From assembly GCA_016218725.1 (NCBI GenBank), contig JACRDB010000045.1, positions 34,991 through 98,990 of the forward strand: DNA of 64,000 bases, given 5' to 3'. The translations under genes and the position numbers were made by a program. The notes under the pieces are model-generated. The model saw only the letters and a program-made list of their open reading frames with translations, was not told where the DNA came from and did not search any database. This DNA is from Deltaproteobacteria bacterium. GTDB lineage: Bacteria; Myxococcota_A; Polyangia; Polyangiales; Ga0077539. How positions within the stretch are numbered: position 1 is the first letter of the stretch; each line of letters begins with the position of its first letter. Below, piece after piece: positions 1-9,200 of this stretch.

Positions 1-91
1 CCTTCAGGTTCGACTGGAAGGTGTGGTTCAGGGCCGCGCGGAGCCGTGCGGAGTCGAGCTTCGCGCCATAACAGAGCAGTTCGCCAGCCAC
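1..91 (-). CDS. Possible 5' end of an unidentified gene running off the window
   Basis: Reading leftward from a GTG at 91, thirty codons run open to the window edge with G/C at most third positions, as in the real genes here. The peptide includes KLDSARLRAALNHTF. The same frame also stays open upstream into the end of the leucine-rich-repeat gene, so the start is unsure. An AGAGG lies about 11 nt before the GTG. I do not recognise the family from so short a piece. Confidence 0.3.
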   Translation of the reverse strand, partial: MAGELLCYGAKLDSARLRAALNHTFQSNLK

Positions 92-125
92 GATGGTTCT
101 TGCCTCTGGGTGAAGGTCCGCGATC

Positions 126-2873
126 CTACCGCACGATGCGTTGGAGCCGCTTGGGAAGCGCCTTGCGATCCACCACGGTCCCCTTGAGCTCCACCGTGCG
201 GAGGTTCAAGAGCGCCTCCAGGGGAGAGAGGTCCCGGACGGCCGCGCAGCCCCGCAGGTCCAGGGACTCCAGCTTCGGGAGCGCCGCGAGCCCCGACAGG
301 TCCTTGAGCTTCATCGCCCCGCGGAGCGTGAGGCTCTTGAGCGCAGGGAAGCCCCGCGCCCAGTCCGTGTCCTCGCAGGTCGCCGTCGCCAGGCTCAAGG
401 CCTCCAGCGAGGGGAGCACGGGGTTCGCGTTCCAGACCCCGCACGGCCCCGTGGCCACGTCCGCGTTCAGGCGCTTGAGCGACGTCAGTGTGTTCAGGCC
501 CTTCAGGCTCTCCAGCGCCGAGGCGCATTGCATCACCAGGGTCTCCAGCGCCGCGCAGCCGGTGAGATCCAGCGCCTTCATCCCATACAGGTAGGACAGT
601 GTCAGGGAACGTAGGGAAAGGCAGCGCTGAAAGGACACCGCCTGGAGGACGCGGCTGAACTGAATGGTTACAGTCTCCAGATTGGGGAGCTCGGCGAGGG
701 TTGGGAGGGTCTGGAGGCGACCGCTGGCAAGCTGGAGCACCTTGAGGTTGCGCAGGCTGGGGAGGCCCGAGAGGTCGGAGACGTCACAGTGGACCGTGAG
801 GCTCTCCAGGGCCCCGAGGGCCTCCAGGGGCACCGAGTCCAGGGCGAGGCCCTGAAGCTCCAACGCGCGGAGCGTCGGGAGGCGCCCGAAGGTCTCCGGG
901 TGCGTGATGGCCCCGAAGGCCTGGATGGCGAGGCGCTCGAGCTTCGGCAGCGCCGCGAGCGGCGCGAGGTCCGCGGAGGGGCGGACCTTCCCGACGTAGG
1001 GCGCCCACAGGACGAGGTTGGTCACTTTATCCTTGAGGTCCCGGGCGGCCTCGCAGGTGTCCGGAGCCGTGGCCAGGAGACCCAGGACCAACCGCTGGCG
1101 GTAGACCTTGGCGGGCCCCGGGCAGCGCAGCACCGAGTCGTCGTACTGGAAGGTCCCGTAGCCGCTCCGAGGGGCGCGCTCCGTGGACCAGGTGACGCCC
1201 CTCAGGAGCACGTCATAGTACGAGGGTTCCCCAAGGGCACGGAGGAGCTCCAGGCCCTGGTCGATCTGGGCCTCGTCCCGCGCCAGGAGGAGCTTGCGGA
1301 TGTGCAGGTACTGGCGCCCCTTGCCCTCCGGGACGCCCGTGGGGACGGCCTTGCGCGGCGCGGCGCGGGGCTTCGCCGCGAGGTCGTGGAGCTTCGCCCC
1401 GAGGGCAAAGGTCGCCACCGCCCGCAGCGCCGGAGGGAGCGCGCCTCTCTTGAAGTTCGTCCCGTAGAGCCCGAGGGCCTTGAGCTGCGGCAGCGTGGTC
1501 AACACCGAGAGGTCCGTGAGGCCCTTGCACATCGCGAGGTTCACGACGGAGAGGGCCTTGAGCCCTTCGAGCGCCGACAGGTCCGTGAGCGCGGAGCAGT
1601 GGAAATTGACGGTGGTGAGCGCGTGGCAGCCCTGGAGCCCGTCCAGCGTCGTGAGGGCCGCCGCCTGGAGGAGCGCCAGCTCCACCAGGGTCTCTCGCCC
1701 GCGGAGGGCGGCGATGGAGGCGAGCTCCGGGCAGTCCGCGAGGTTGATCCGCTCCAGGCGCTCCAGGTTCTCCAGGCCGTCCAGTGAGCGCAGTGGCGTG
1801 CGGTAGAGGTTCTGCAGGGACGTGAGGGCGCGGGTCCCGCGGAGCCCTGCGAGGGAGGTGAGCGCCCCGCAGCGGTCCCAGTGGAAGGACTCCAGCGCGC
1901 AGTCGGCGATGGGGTCCACGTCGGTGATGGCCGAGGTTCGCACGTCCAGGATCCGGAGCGTGGTGAGGCCTCGAAGGGGCTCCAGCGAGGTGAGCTTCGG
2001 AAAGTGCGGCAGGTACAGCTCCTTGAGGGCCCGGGCGCCGCGCAGGGGCTCCAGGTCCTCCAGGTCACCGTGGGAGAGGTTCAGCACCTCCAGGCTCGTA
2101 CAGCCCTCCAGGCCCCGGAGGGAGTTCGTCGCCGCGTTGGACACCTGGACCCGTCGCAGCGCGCGGAGGCCCGCGAGGGGCATGAAATCCGCCACCGGGA
2201 AGCCGTTGCACTGGAGCACCTCCAGCGTCCGTAGCTCCTTGAGCGCCGCGAGGCCGAGGCCCGGCTCCGGGTACTCCAGGTTGAGCTCCCGCAGCGCCGG
2301 GAGCCCCTGGAGCACCCCCGCCAGCGACGGACCCTGGCTGAGGTCCAGGCGCTCCAGCTTCTCGCACCCGGCGAGGCCCCCGAGGCCCTCGGGGAAGCCC
2401 GAGTAGAAGAGCACCAGCACCTTGAGCGCCGGGAGCCTCGCCAGGGCCTCGAAGTTGAACACCCGCGGGAAGCCCTCCACCCGGAGCGTCTCCAGCGCCT
2501 GGAAGCGCCCGAAGAGCGATAGGTCCAGCTCGCCCTTGACCTCGCTGCTGATGGTCCCCGAGAGCGAGAGGCTGGTGACCTGGGCGCGCAGCGCTGCGCC
2601 CGCGGTGCCGTCGGGGCTGGCGCCCACCAGGAGCGAGAGGGTCAAGCGACGCCAGGCCCGCGTGACGTAGGACCCGACCGGGAAGCGGTCGTCCAGCACA
2701 CCCCAGGCCCCGCCGCTCTCTGGAGCCTTCCAGGTGACGCCCTGGAGGAGCGCGTCCCAGAGCGCGCGGTCCTCCAGCGAGCGCGCCAGCTCGACGGCCT
2801 GCTTGAGCGACGCCGCGTCGTGGACCTGGAGGAGCTGCCGGAGCTTCGCGAGGTTCTCGTTCGTGGGGGCCAT
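126..2873 (-). CDS. Leucine-rich-repeat protein with duplicated cap-LRR modules
   Basis: This 915-residue protein is almost entirely leucine-rich repeats of the LxxLxxLxLxxC/N type (for example LEVLNLSHGDLEDLEPLRG). It has no signal peptide or membrane segment, so a cytoplasmic protein-binding role is likely. It is built from two copies of one module. An alpha-helical cap (about residues 5-115, containing ALLQGVTW) precedes the first LRR array. After a Lys/Pro/Ala linker near residues 500-520, a second cap (about 520-640, containing VLLRGVTW) precedes the second array. The ATG at 2873 follows the expected cap start. The LRR fold is certain; the ligand is unknown. It is upstream of the possible partial gene at 1-91. 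Confidence 0.9.
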   Translation of the reverse strand: MAPTNENLAKLRQLLQVHDAASLKQAVELARSLEDRALWDALLQGVTWKAPESGGAWGVLDDRFPVGSYVTRAWRRLTLSLLVGASPDGTAGAALRAQVTSLSLSGTISSEVKGELDLSLFGRFQALETLRVEGFPRVFNFEALARLPALKVLVLFYSGFPEGLGGLAGCEKLERLDLSQGPSLAGVLQGLPALRELNLEYPEPGLGLAALKELRTLEVLQCNGFPVADFMPLAGLRALRRVQVSNAATNSLRGLEGCTSLEVLNLSHGDLEDLEPLRGARALKELYLPHFPKLTSLEPLRGLTTLRILDVRTSAITDVDPIADCALESFHWDRCGALTSLAGLRGTRALTSLQNLYRTPLRSLDGLENLERLERINLADCPELASIAALRGRETLVELALLQAAALTTLDGLQGCHALTTVNFHCSALTDLSALEGLKALSVVNLAMCKGLTDLSVLTTLPQLKALGLYGTNFKRGALPPALRAVATFALGAKLHDLAAKPRAAPRKAVPTGVPEGKGRQYLHIRKLLLARDEAQIDQGLELLRALGEPSYYDVLLRGVTWSTERAPRSGYGTFQYDDSVLRCPGPAKVYRQRLVLGLLATAPDTCEAARDLKDKVTNLVLWAPYVGKVRPSADLAPLAALPKLERLAIQAFGAITHPETFGRLPTLRALELQGLALDSVPLEALGALESLTVHCDVSDLSGLPSLRNLKVLQLASGRLQTLPTLAELPNLETVTIQFSRVLQAVSFQRCLSLRSLTLSYLYGMKALDLTGCAALETLVMQCASALESLKGLNTLTSLKRLNADVATGPCGVWNANPVLPSLEALSLATATCEDTDWARGFPALKSLTLRGAMKLKDLSGLAALPKLESLDLRGCAAVRDLSPLEALLNLRTVELKGTVVDRKALPKRLQRIVR

Positions 2874-2904
2874 GGCGACCGAAGGCTACACTGGCCCGCC
2901 CGCG

Positions 2905-3120
2905 TCAGCCTAGCTCCACCAGCGGCTGCTCCTCGTTGACGGCCTCACCCTCCTTCACCAGCACCGCGGTGACGGTGCCGCTGGCCGTGGCCTCCACGGG
3001 CATCTCCATCTTCATGGACTCGAGGATGACCACCACGTCACCCTCCTGGATCTGGGCGCCGACGCGGGTCTCGATCTTCCAGACGGTGCCCGTGATATGG
3101 GCGAGGATCTGCGCAGCCAT
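2905..3120 (-). CDS. Biotin/lipoyl attachment (BCCP-like) protein
   Basis: A 71-residue stand-alone biotinyl domain. The motif ESMKMEMPVEA matches the (A/S)MKM biotin-attachment hairpin, with the Lys as the expected biotinylated residue. Flanking Gly-rich strands (GTVWKIETRVGAQIQEGD, GTVTAVLVKEGE) complete the barrel. Such free carrier domains pass carboxyl groups between a biotin carboxylase and a carboxyltransferase. Length is normal for a single-domain BCCP. No carboxylase subunit lies beside it in this window, so its partner must be encoded elsewhere. The ATG at 3120 is the only sensible start. Confidence 0.9.
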   Translation of the reverse strand: MAAQILAHITGTVWKIETRVGAQIQEGDVVVILESMKMEMPVEATASGTVTAVLVKEGEAVNEEQPLVELG

Positions 3121-3179
3121 GACGACTCCGGGAGATAGGGGTTCTGAGGGCTCTTGCGAGGTGAAGCGTCCCCCTGCGG

Positions 3180-3851
3180 TCAGCGCCGTCGTGGGTCCGG
3201 CGGCGGTGGCGCGGGGGTGTTGGTGGTGTGCGAGGCGTACTCCAGGAGCCCGGCGGAGTCCCGCTGGCCGTTGGCCGCGCTGCGGGTGAAATTGCCGGTG
3301 ACGGTGACCTCCGCGCCCTCCAGGAGGTCCGTGGGGATGGCGTGCGTGAGCCCCTGCTGGGCCAGGGCGTTCTGGGCGGGGGTGTTGGGCCTGCCGCGCA
3401 GCGCCGCGGTGCGGGCCGTGTCGATCTCGTACTGGAAGTTGGCGTACCCCGTGATCATCATCTTGCGCGTGGCGTCGCGCTCATCCCGCGCGTCGGCGAT
3501 GTAGATGTGAGGGCGCTCCTCCATGCAGCGGTCACGCTCGGCGCAGACGCGCCCGTCGGGCGTCCGGGGCACGTAGAGCCCGACGATCCAGCCGTGGACC
3601 CGCTGCTGCTTCTGCCAGAGGTCCCGGTTGCGGGCGGCGTCGTGACGGACGCCGTACACGGTGTACGCGCCGTCCGCGGTCTTGGACGGAGGCGGCGGGG
3701 GGAGCGTGGGCACCGTCGGGAGGTTCACGTGCGGGGCGTTGGCGCCCTCCTCCACCACCACGTTGAGCTTGCTCTCGCTGCTACAGCCGACGCCGAGGGC
3801 GCTGCCAGCGCCAGCCACCAGGGCCACGAGGGCCAGCCATCCCTGCTTCAT
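3180..3851 (-). CDS. Hypothetical lipoprotein, possible OB-fold domain
   Basis: About 223 residues. The N-terminus MKQGWLALVALVAGAGSALGVGCSSES is a lipoprotein signal with Cys after GVG; the ATG at 3851 gives a better signal than one six codons upstream. The mature part has a Pro-rich stretch, then a domain with a V.G.V ... V.G.I ... PHIYIAD ... EGAEVTVTGNFT ... GLLEYASH pattern. This recalls small OB-fold proteins, but that is an inference. Two Cys near the middle (RVCAERDRCMEE) might form a disulfide. The protein ends with Pro-rich residues. Function unknown. Confidence 0.75.
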   Translation of the reverse strand: MKQGWLALVALVAGAGSALGVGCSSESKLNVVVEEGANAPHVNLPTVPTLPPPPPSKTADGAYTVYGVRHDAARNRDLWQKQQRVHGWIVGLYVPRTPDGRVCAERDRCMEERPHIYIADARDERDATRKMMITGYANFQYEIDTARTAALRGRPNTPAQNALAQQGLTHAIPTDLLEGAEVTVTGNFTRSAANGQRDSAGLLEYASHTTNTPAPPPPDPRRR

Positions 3852-3920
3852 GGCCGCGGACGCTAGCACGGCTCCCGCGGGGGGAGGAAGCCCTCTCGGG
3901 CGCCCCCGGTCAGCCCCCGG

Positions 3921-4634
3921 TCAGGTCCCCGCCCGGAAGGCGGTGAGGTCCACCCGCAGGGCGATGGTGTTGCTCACCTTGAGCCGCAGGGGCCGGAAGA
4001 TGGACACCCCATAGTCCGAGAGCTGGATGTTGAACCCCCCCTGGATCCGGAGCATGTCGCTGTTGACCCCGAACTGGGCCATGTCCGTGTGCTCCGCGGT
4101 CAGGGGGATCAGCCTCACGGTCACCGGCAGGGCGATCTCCCGGGTCACGCCGTGGAGGGTCAGGCGCCCCCGTACCTGGCCCCGCGCGGCTACCCCGGGG
4201 CGCAGGGCGCCGGTGACCGTGGTCGAGGCCAGCTCGAAGGTGATGTTCGGGTGGTGCTCGGCGTCGAGCCAGTTGCCTCCCCGCAGGTGCTCGTCCCGAA
4301 GGTCACTCCCGGTTCGAAGCGAGGCCGTGGTGATGGCCACGGAGCCCGTAAGCTGCCGGGAGGGGTTGCCCAGGTCCACGGTGAAGCCCCCGGTGGTGTT
4401 CACGCTCACGCCATCGATGGTCTCCAGCGGCGCGTCCGAGGTGAAGCTCACCCGGGAGATTCCCCCGGGGCGCACCTCGAAGCGCTGGACCCCCGTGAGC
4501 GGCGGCCTCGCGGCGGGCTGCGCGGGCTGGGCGGGTTGCGCGGGCTGCGCGGGCTGCGCAGGCTGCGAGAACGCCAGCGGCAGGACGAGCCCGGTGGCGA
4601 GGACAAACGCGGCGAGACCAGTGCGGAGTTTCAT
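3921..4634 (-). CDS. YceI-family periplasmic protein
   Basis: 237 residues from ATG 4634. A signal peptide (MKLRTGLAAFVLATGLVLPL) is followed by a tandem QPA repeat and then a YceI domain. Typical features are FTSDAPLETIDG near the start, LRTGSDLRDEHLRGGNWLDAEHHPNITFE in the middle (split here: LRDEHLRGGNWLDAE and HPNITFE), LTLHGVTREIALPV, and a C-terminal RIQGGFNIQLSDYGV. YceI proteins are lipocalin-like barrels that bind isoprenoid-type lipids and are often stress-induced. A promoter with an overlapping palindromic operator lies upstream (4755-4793), suggesting dedicated repression. An ATG 100 codons upstream would merge it with non-coding sequence and was rejected. Confidence 0.92.
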   Translation of the reverse strand: MKLRTGLAAFVLATGLVLPLAFSQPAQPAQPAQPAQPAQPAARPPLTGVQRFEVRPGGISRVSFTSDAPLETIDGVSVNTTGGFTVDLGNPSRQLTGSVAITTASLRTGSDLRDEHLRGGNWLDAEHHPNITFELASTTVTGALRPGVAARGQVRGRLTLHGVTREIALPVTVRLIPLTAEHTDMAQFGVNSDMLRIQGGFNIQLSDYGVSIFRPLRLKVSNTIALRVDLTAFRAGT

Positions 4635-4754
4635 TTGAGTCTTCCCTCGGAGGGTTGCTTCCCGGATGTTTGTCATCCTGGGCGGAGGGTGATTCACCTC
4701 CCGTGCCACCGGTGCCCGCGCTGGGAAAGCCGTGCTCCGGGGCTCCTGCACACA

Positions 4755-4767
4755 TATCATTTTGATA
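4755..4767. promoter_or_regulatory. Palindromic operator candidate upstream of the YceI gene
   Basis: TATCA-TTT-TGATA is a perfect 13-bp dyad in a short AT-rich island within otherwise very GC-rich DNA. It abuts and overlaps the predicted -10 box of the YceI promoter, a typical position for a repressor site. The regulator is unknown; no DNA-binding gene is adjacent. Confidence 0.5.
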
Positions 4768-4793
4768 CTACACAGATCGTTATGAGAAGTCAG
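4765..4793 (-). promoter_or_regulatory. Sigma-70-like promoter for the YceI gene
   Basis: On the minus strand CTGACT (4793-4788), 17 bp, then TAGTAT (4770-4765). The -35 box overlaps the stop codon of the upstream TPR gene, so the YceI gene can be transcribed on its own with a leader of about 120 nt. Confidence 0.5.
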
Positions 4794-5920
4794 GGCGCGC
4801 CGCAGCGGGCGACCTCCCGGGCGGCGGCGACGCGGGCGAGGCTCTGGGGGTCCGCGGCGCGGCGGGCGCTCTCGGCGGCGTTTGCGAGGGTCTGGCAGGC
4901 CTGGGCGGGCTCCAGGGTCGCCAGGGCGAGCCACAGCGCGAGGGCCTCCGGGGCGCGGCCGAGGTCATCGAGGAGCTCCGCCGCCTGGCGCAGCGCCGCG
5001 GCGGCGGGCACGGCGGGGCGGGCGTCCCTCCAGGAGAGGACGTCTCCGTGGGAGAGGCCCTGGCGGGACTGGACCAGCACCCGGAGGCCGTCGCGGAAGG
5101 CCTCGCGGGCGAGGGGTGCGGGCGTCGGGGAGGCCAGCGCGTCGGCGACGGTGCGCTCGAAGGCCTGGAGGGCCTCGGCGTCGCGGTTCAGGTTCGCGTA
5201 GCACCAGGCGAGCTTGTAGCGCGCGAAGCCGTGGAGCCTCGGGGGCGCGAGGGAGAGGGCACGCTGGTAGGCCTCCAGCGCCTGCGGGAACCGCCCCGCG
5301 GAGAAGAAGTGCTCCCCGAAGGCCAGCCAGGCCTCCCCCGCGCGAGGGCTGTCGGGGAAGCTCCGGAGGAGCCGATGCCACGCCTGACGGGCGACCTCCG
5401 GGTGCTGGAGCTCCCCGAGGAGCCATGCCTCCAGCGCGATTGCGTCGGGCGCCTCCGGGGAGCCCGGGTGCTCAAGCACCACCCGCTCCAGGAGGGGGGT
5501 GGCCTCGCGGGCCAGCGCGACGCTCCGGGCGAGGGCCTCGCGGGCGTCGGGTCTGAGGCGCTGCGCGCGCTCGGGATCGAACCACGGCGGGGGAGGTCCG
5601 GGCGCGGCCTCGGCGCCCTCGGAGCCGGAGTCCTGGGCCGGAGGGCGGAGCTCGAGGACCCTGGGATCGCTCTCCAGGGCCAAGCGCCACGCGGCGAGGG
5701 CGTCATCCACGAGCAGCTCCGCGAGGCGCAGGAGCGCCGGGGGGTTCCCGGGGTCACCGCGCCGGAGGCCGGCGACCTGCGCCCTGCGGAGCGCGAGCTC
5801 CTGCTGGCGCTGCGCCGCGGGGGTCGAGGGCTGCGCCGCGGGCACCGGTCGCGGCGGGGACGGCGCGTGGGCGCACCCGACTCCGAGGACGAGCGCCAGC
5901 CACGACAGGGCGCGAGACAT
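4790..5920 (-). CDS. TPR-repeat lipoprotein
   Basis: 376 residues from ATG 5920. The start MSRALSWLALVLGVGCAHAP is a lipoprotein signal with lipobox LGVGC. The mature protein is helical and Ala/Leu-rich with tetratricopeptide-like units, for example AWLAFGEHFFSAGRFPQALEAYQRALSLAP and FARYKLAWCYANLNRDAEALQAFE (each longer unit described by its ends). Such lipoproteins often act as assembly or scaffolding factors at the outer membrane. A longer frame upstream runs into the RHS gene on the other strand and lacks a signal, so it was discarded. No obvious operon partner. Confidence 0.85.
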   Translation of the reverse strand: MSRALSWLALVLGVGCAHAPSPPRPVPAAQPSTPAAQRQQELALRRAQVAGLRRGDPGNPPALLRLAELLVDDALAAWRLALESDPRVLELRPPAQDSGSEGAEAAPGPPPPWFDPERAQRLRPDAREALARSVALAREATPLLERVVLEHPGSPEAPDAIALEAWLLGELQHPEVARQAWHRLLRSFPDSPRAGEAWLAFGEHFFSAGRFPQALEAYQRALSLAPPRLHGFARYKLAWCYANLNRDAEALQAFERTVADALASPTPAPLAREAFRDGLRVLVQSRQGLSHGDVLSWRDARPAVPAAAALRQAAELLDDLGRAPEALALWLALATLEPAQACQTLANAAESARRAADPQSLARVAAAREVARCGAP

Positions 5921-6110
5921 CGCGCGGGGATGGTACCACGGCGCCTGGGCCTTGCGCTCAGCGCCCTGGAGGGATGTCGTTTGTGACCAGCGCCCGGACC
6001 GCAGGGGCGGTGCCTGGAGCGGCGGAGCCCCAGAGGTAGCGCGTGTGGGTCTGTCCGGCATGGAGCAATTCCGTCCGCGGCGCGAAGCGAGCGCGACCCC
6101 CTCGGCGTCG

Positions 6111-6139
6111 TTGACACGGGTGAGCCCGGGCGCTCGAAT
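6111..6139 (+). promoter_or_regulatory. Sigma-70-like promoter for the RHS gene
   Basis: TTGACA (6111-6116), 17 bp, TCGAAT (6134-6139): a consensus -35 with a weak -10. The predicted leader before ATG 6216 is about 70 nt. The remaining gap 5921-6110 between the divergent TPR and RHS genes shows nothing else I can support. Confidence 0.5.
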
Positions 6140-6215
6140 GATCGCTCCGCGTAGCGCGACCAGGCCTTCCCCTTGAGGTCGTGTGGGCTGCGCGACGTAC
6201 ACCGAGGTCGCTGAA

Positions 6216-9200
6216 ATGAAGGTCTGGTTTGCGCTTCTGGCGCTGATTTCGCTGTTCACGGTCATCGGCTGCGACGACGCCGGCCCGTCAGACACTGGGG
6301 CCGGTGACTCGTCCGCGGAGGCGGGCGGTGACGCCTCGGGGGACGCCTCGGACGCGACGGGCGACCACACGGACGCCCCGATCGACGCGGGAGACAGCCC
6401 CCGGAGCGACGCAGGAGACGGCTCCCAGGGCTCCGACGCGATGGACGTCGCCGCGGACGACGAGCGCGACGGCGCTCCACCGGACGACGCAACGGACGCC
6501 ACCACCGACGCCAGCACCGACGCCACCGCCCTGGACGCTCCTTCGGACGGGACGCCCGGGGACCTGCCTTCCACGCCCGAGGCCCCACCCACGGACGCCG
6601 CGGCGGACGGTCCTCCGGAGGCCGCCGTGGACGCGGGCCCCGCGCCGAGGGCGCAGCTCACGGTGACGCCGGGGCTCTTCCGCCGGGGCACGCGCACCAC
6701 GGTGGCTCTGGATGGGACCCGCTCCACGGGGGCCATGCTCTCCTACCGCTGGATCCTGGGCGGGGGCACGGTGATCTCGGGCTCGCTGGACGGCCCCTCG
6801 GTGACCGTCACCGTGGACGGCAACGCGGACCTCCCGGTGGGCCTCCAGGTCACCAACGCCGCGGGGAGCGACACCGCCCGCTCGGTGGTCGTGGCCAACG
6901 CGCCGCCCGTCGCCGCGGCGCTGGACCGCCTCGGAGCGGTGGACACGCCCCTCCGGATGGACGCGTCAGGCACCGTGGACCGCGAGGGAGACGCCCTCAC
7001 CTACGCCTGGAGGGTCACTTCTTCGGTGCCCGGAAGCGCAGTGGACCTCGCCGCCGCGACCACGGCGACGCCCACCTTCCGCGCCGACCGCGCCGGGACG
7101 TACACCGTCGAGCTCGTGGCGAGCGACCCCCACGGGCCCGGGGCGGCCGCCACGGCGCGCGTGACGCTCTCGGGCAGGGCCCTCGCCCCTCCCAGGGTCA
7201 CCCTCACGGCCACCCCCACGGCCGTGGCCGTCGGTGGGCGCGTCACGCTCGCGGTGCGCGAGGTGGCCGACACAACGGTCGCCCGCCGGAGCCTCACCGT
7301 GGACGGCGCGGCGATCACCCTGGACGCGCGGGGCGACGGCGCCTTCACGCCTACGCGGGCGGGCGCCTTCGAGGCCAGCGCCGAGGTCACCGACGCCGAG
7401 GGAAACGTGGGCGCCGCGAGGGTGACCTTCACGGCCCACGCCTCCGCGGACAATGGCCCGCCCACAGTGAGCCTCACGGCCCCGGCCGCGGGCGCAGAGC
7501 TGGAGGCCTCCACCACCGTGACGGGGAGCGTCACGGACTCGGACCTGGTGCGCTGGGACGTCGCCGTGCAGCGCGCCGGAGGCGACCGCTGGACCACCAT
7601 CGCCTCGGGTACGAGCCCGGTGACCGGGGGCACCCTCGGGTCGTTGGATCCGTCGCTCTTCGGCGAGGGCTCCTACGTCCTGCGCCTGCGCGCTCTCGAC
7701 GCCTGGGCCCACGAGGTGTCCGTCACCCGGGCCTTCACTCTGACCCGTGTGGTGCCCATTGGGGCCGAGCGCTTCGGGTTCCGGGACCTCTCGCTGCGCT
7801 TCCTGGGGATCCCGATCAACGTGGACCGGGTGTACGACTCCTTCGCCCGAAGGGACGGCGCCTTCGGGCAGAACTGGGCGCTGTCCATGGACAACGGCGC
7901 CCGCTTCGAGGTGCCCCAGCGCACCGGCGACGGGTGGCGCACGGCCAGCCGCTGCAACCCCTTCAACGGGATTGTCCCACCCGTACCTACCGTTCCCCAC
8001 ACGGCGGTGCTTCGGCTCGGCGGCAGGGTGTATCGAGCGGATTTCCGTCCCACCACCACGGCGTGCTGGTTCTACCGATACCCCACGGTGAGGGGCCACT
8101 GGGTGCTCCTGGCGCCGACCTACGGGGCCACCATCGAGGTCGACGGCGAGGGGCGCACGCTCACGCTCTTTGACGACAATATTCTCTACGATGCCGACGG
8201 ACCGACGCCCGGCATGGCGCCGTACCAGCCGCGCTCGGCGCGGCTCATGACGGGAGACGGGCGCAGCTGGACCGTGGACGCCACGCAGGGCCTGACCGCG
8301 GTGCGCGACGGCTCAGGCGCCTCGCTGGAGTTCACGTCGGGCGCGCTACGGGTGAGCGGGACGAGCTTCCTGACCATCGCCCGGGACAGCGCCGGGCACA
8401 TCACGGCCATCACCCGCCCCGATGGCTCCCGAAGGACCTACGAGTACAACGCCGTCGGAGACCTGGTGGCCAGCACGGACTTCGGCGGCGGGCGCTACCG
8501 GTACTTCTACGGCCCGGACCACCTCCTGACGCGGGTGCTGGACCCCACCGGGAGCGTGCTCCGCGAGGCCGAGTACGACGCCTTCGGGAGGGTGCTCGCG
8601 CGCGGAGGGGCCGCCGGGCGGAGCACCGTGACCCGGGACCCGACGGGGCGCACGGAGACCCGCACGGACGCGCTGGGCGCCGTCACCGTGGTCACCTACA
8701 ACGACCGTGGCCTGGTGACCTCGCTCACAAACCCCGCGGGGGACGTCGTGCGGGACGAGTACGACCCCGCGGGCAACCGCACGGCGCACACCGATGCCCT
8801 GGGCAACCGGGACACCTGGACCTACGACACCCAGGGCCGGGTGACGCGCATCACCCGCGCCACCGGGCGCGTGGAGAGCATCACCTACGAGAGCGCCACG
8901 GGCTTCCTCGCCGCTCACGAGGACGGCCTCGGGCACAGCTCCAGGCTGACCTGGAACGCCCGCGGCGAGCTGGCGACCTTCACCCTCCCGACGGGGCCCT
9001 CGCTGGCCTTCGGGTATGACACCGGCGGCGCCCTCACGCGCCTGACGCTCCCGGACCGCGCGGAGTATGTCTTCGCGCGCAACGCCGCCGGGGACGTGAC
9101 GAGCCTCACGGACCCCACGGGGGCCACCCGCGCGTTTGTCTACAACGCCACGGGGGACCTGGAGCGCGAGACCGTGACCTCCGGAGGGGTGACCTCGGTG

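Noticed and set aside
5921..6110. Possible N-terminal extension of the TPR gene across the gap
   Set aside because: The frame stays open but a clear lipoprotein signal begins at 5920, and the extension would run antisense through the RHS promoter and coding start.
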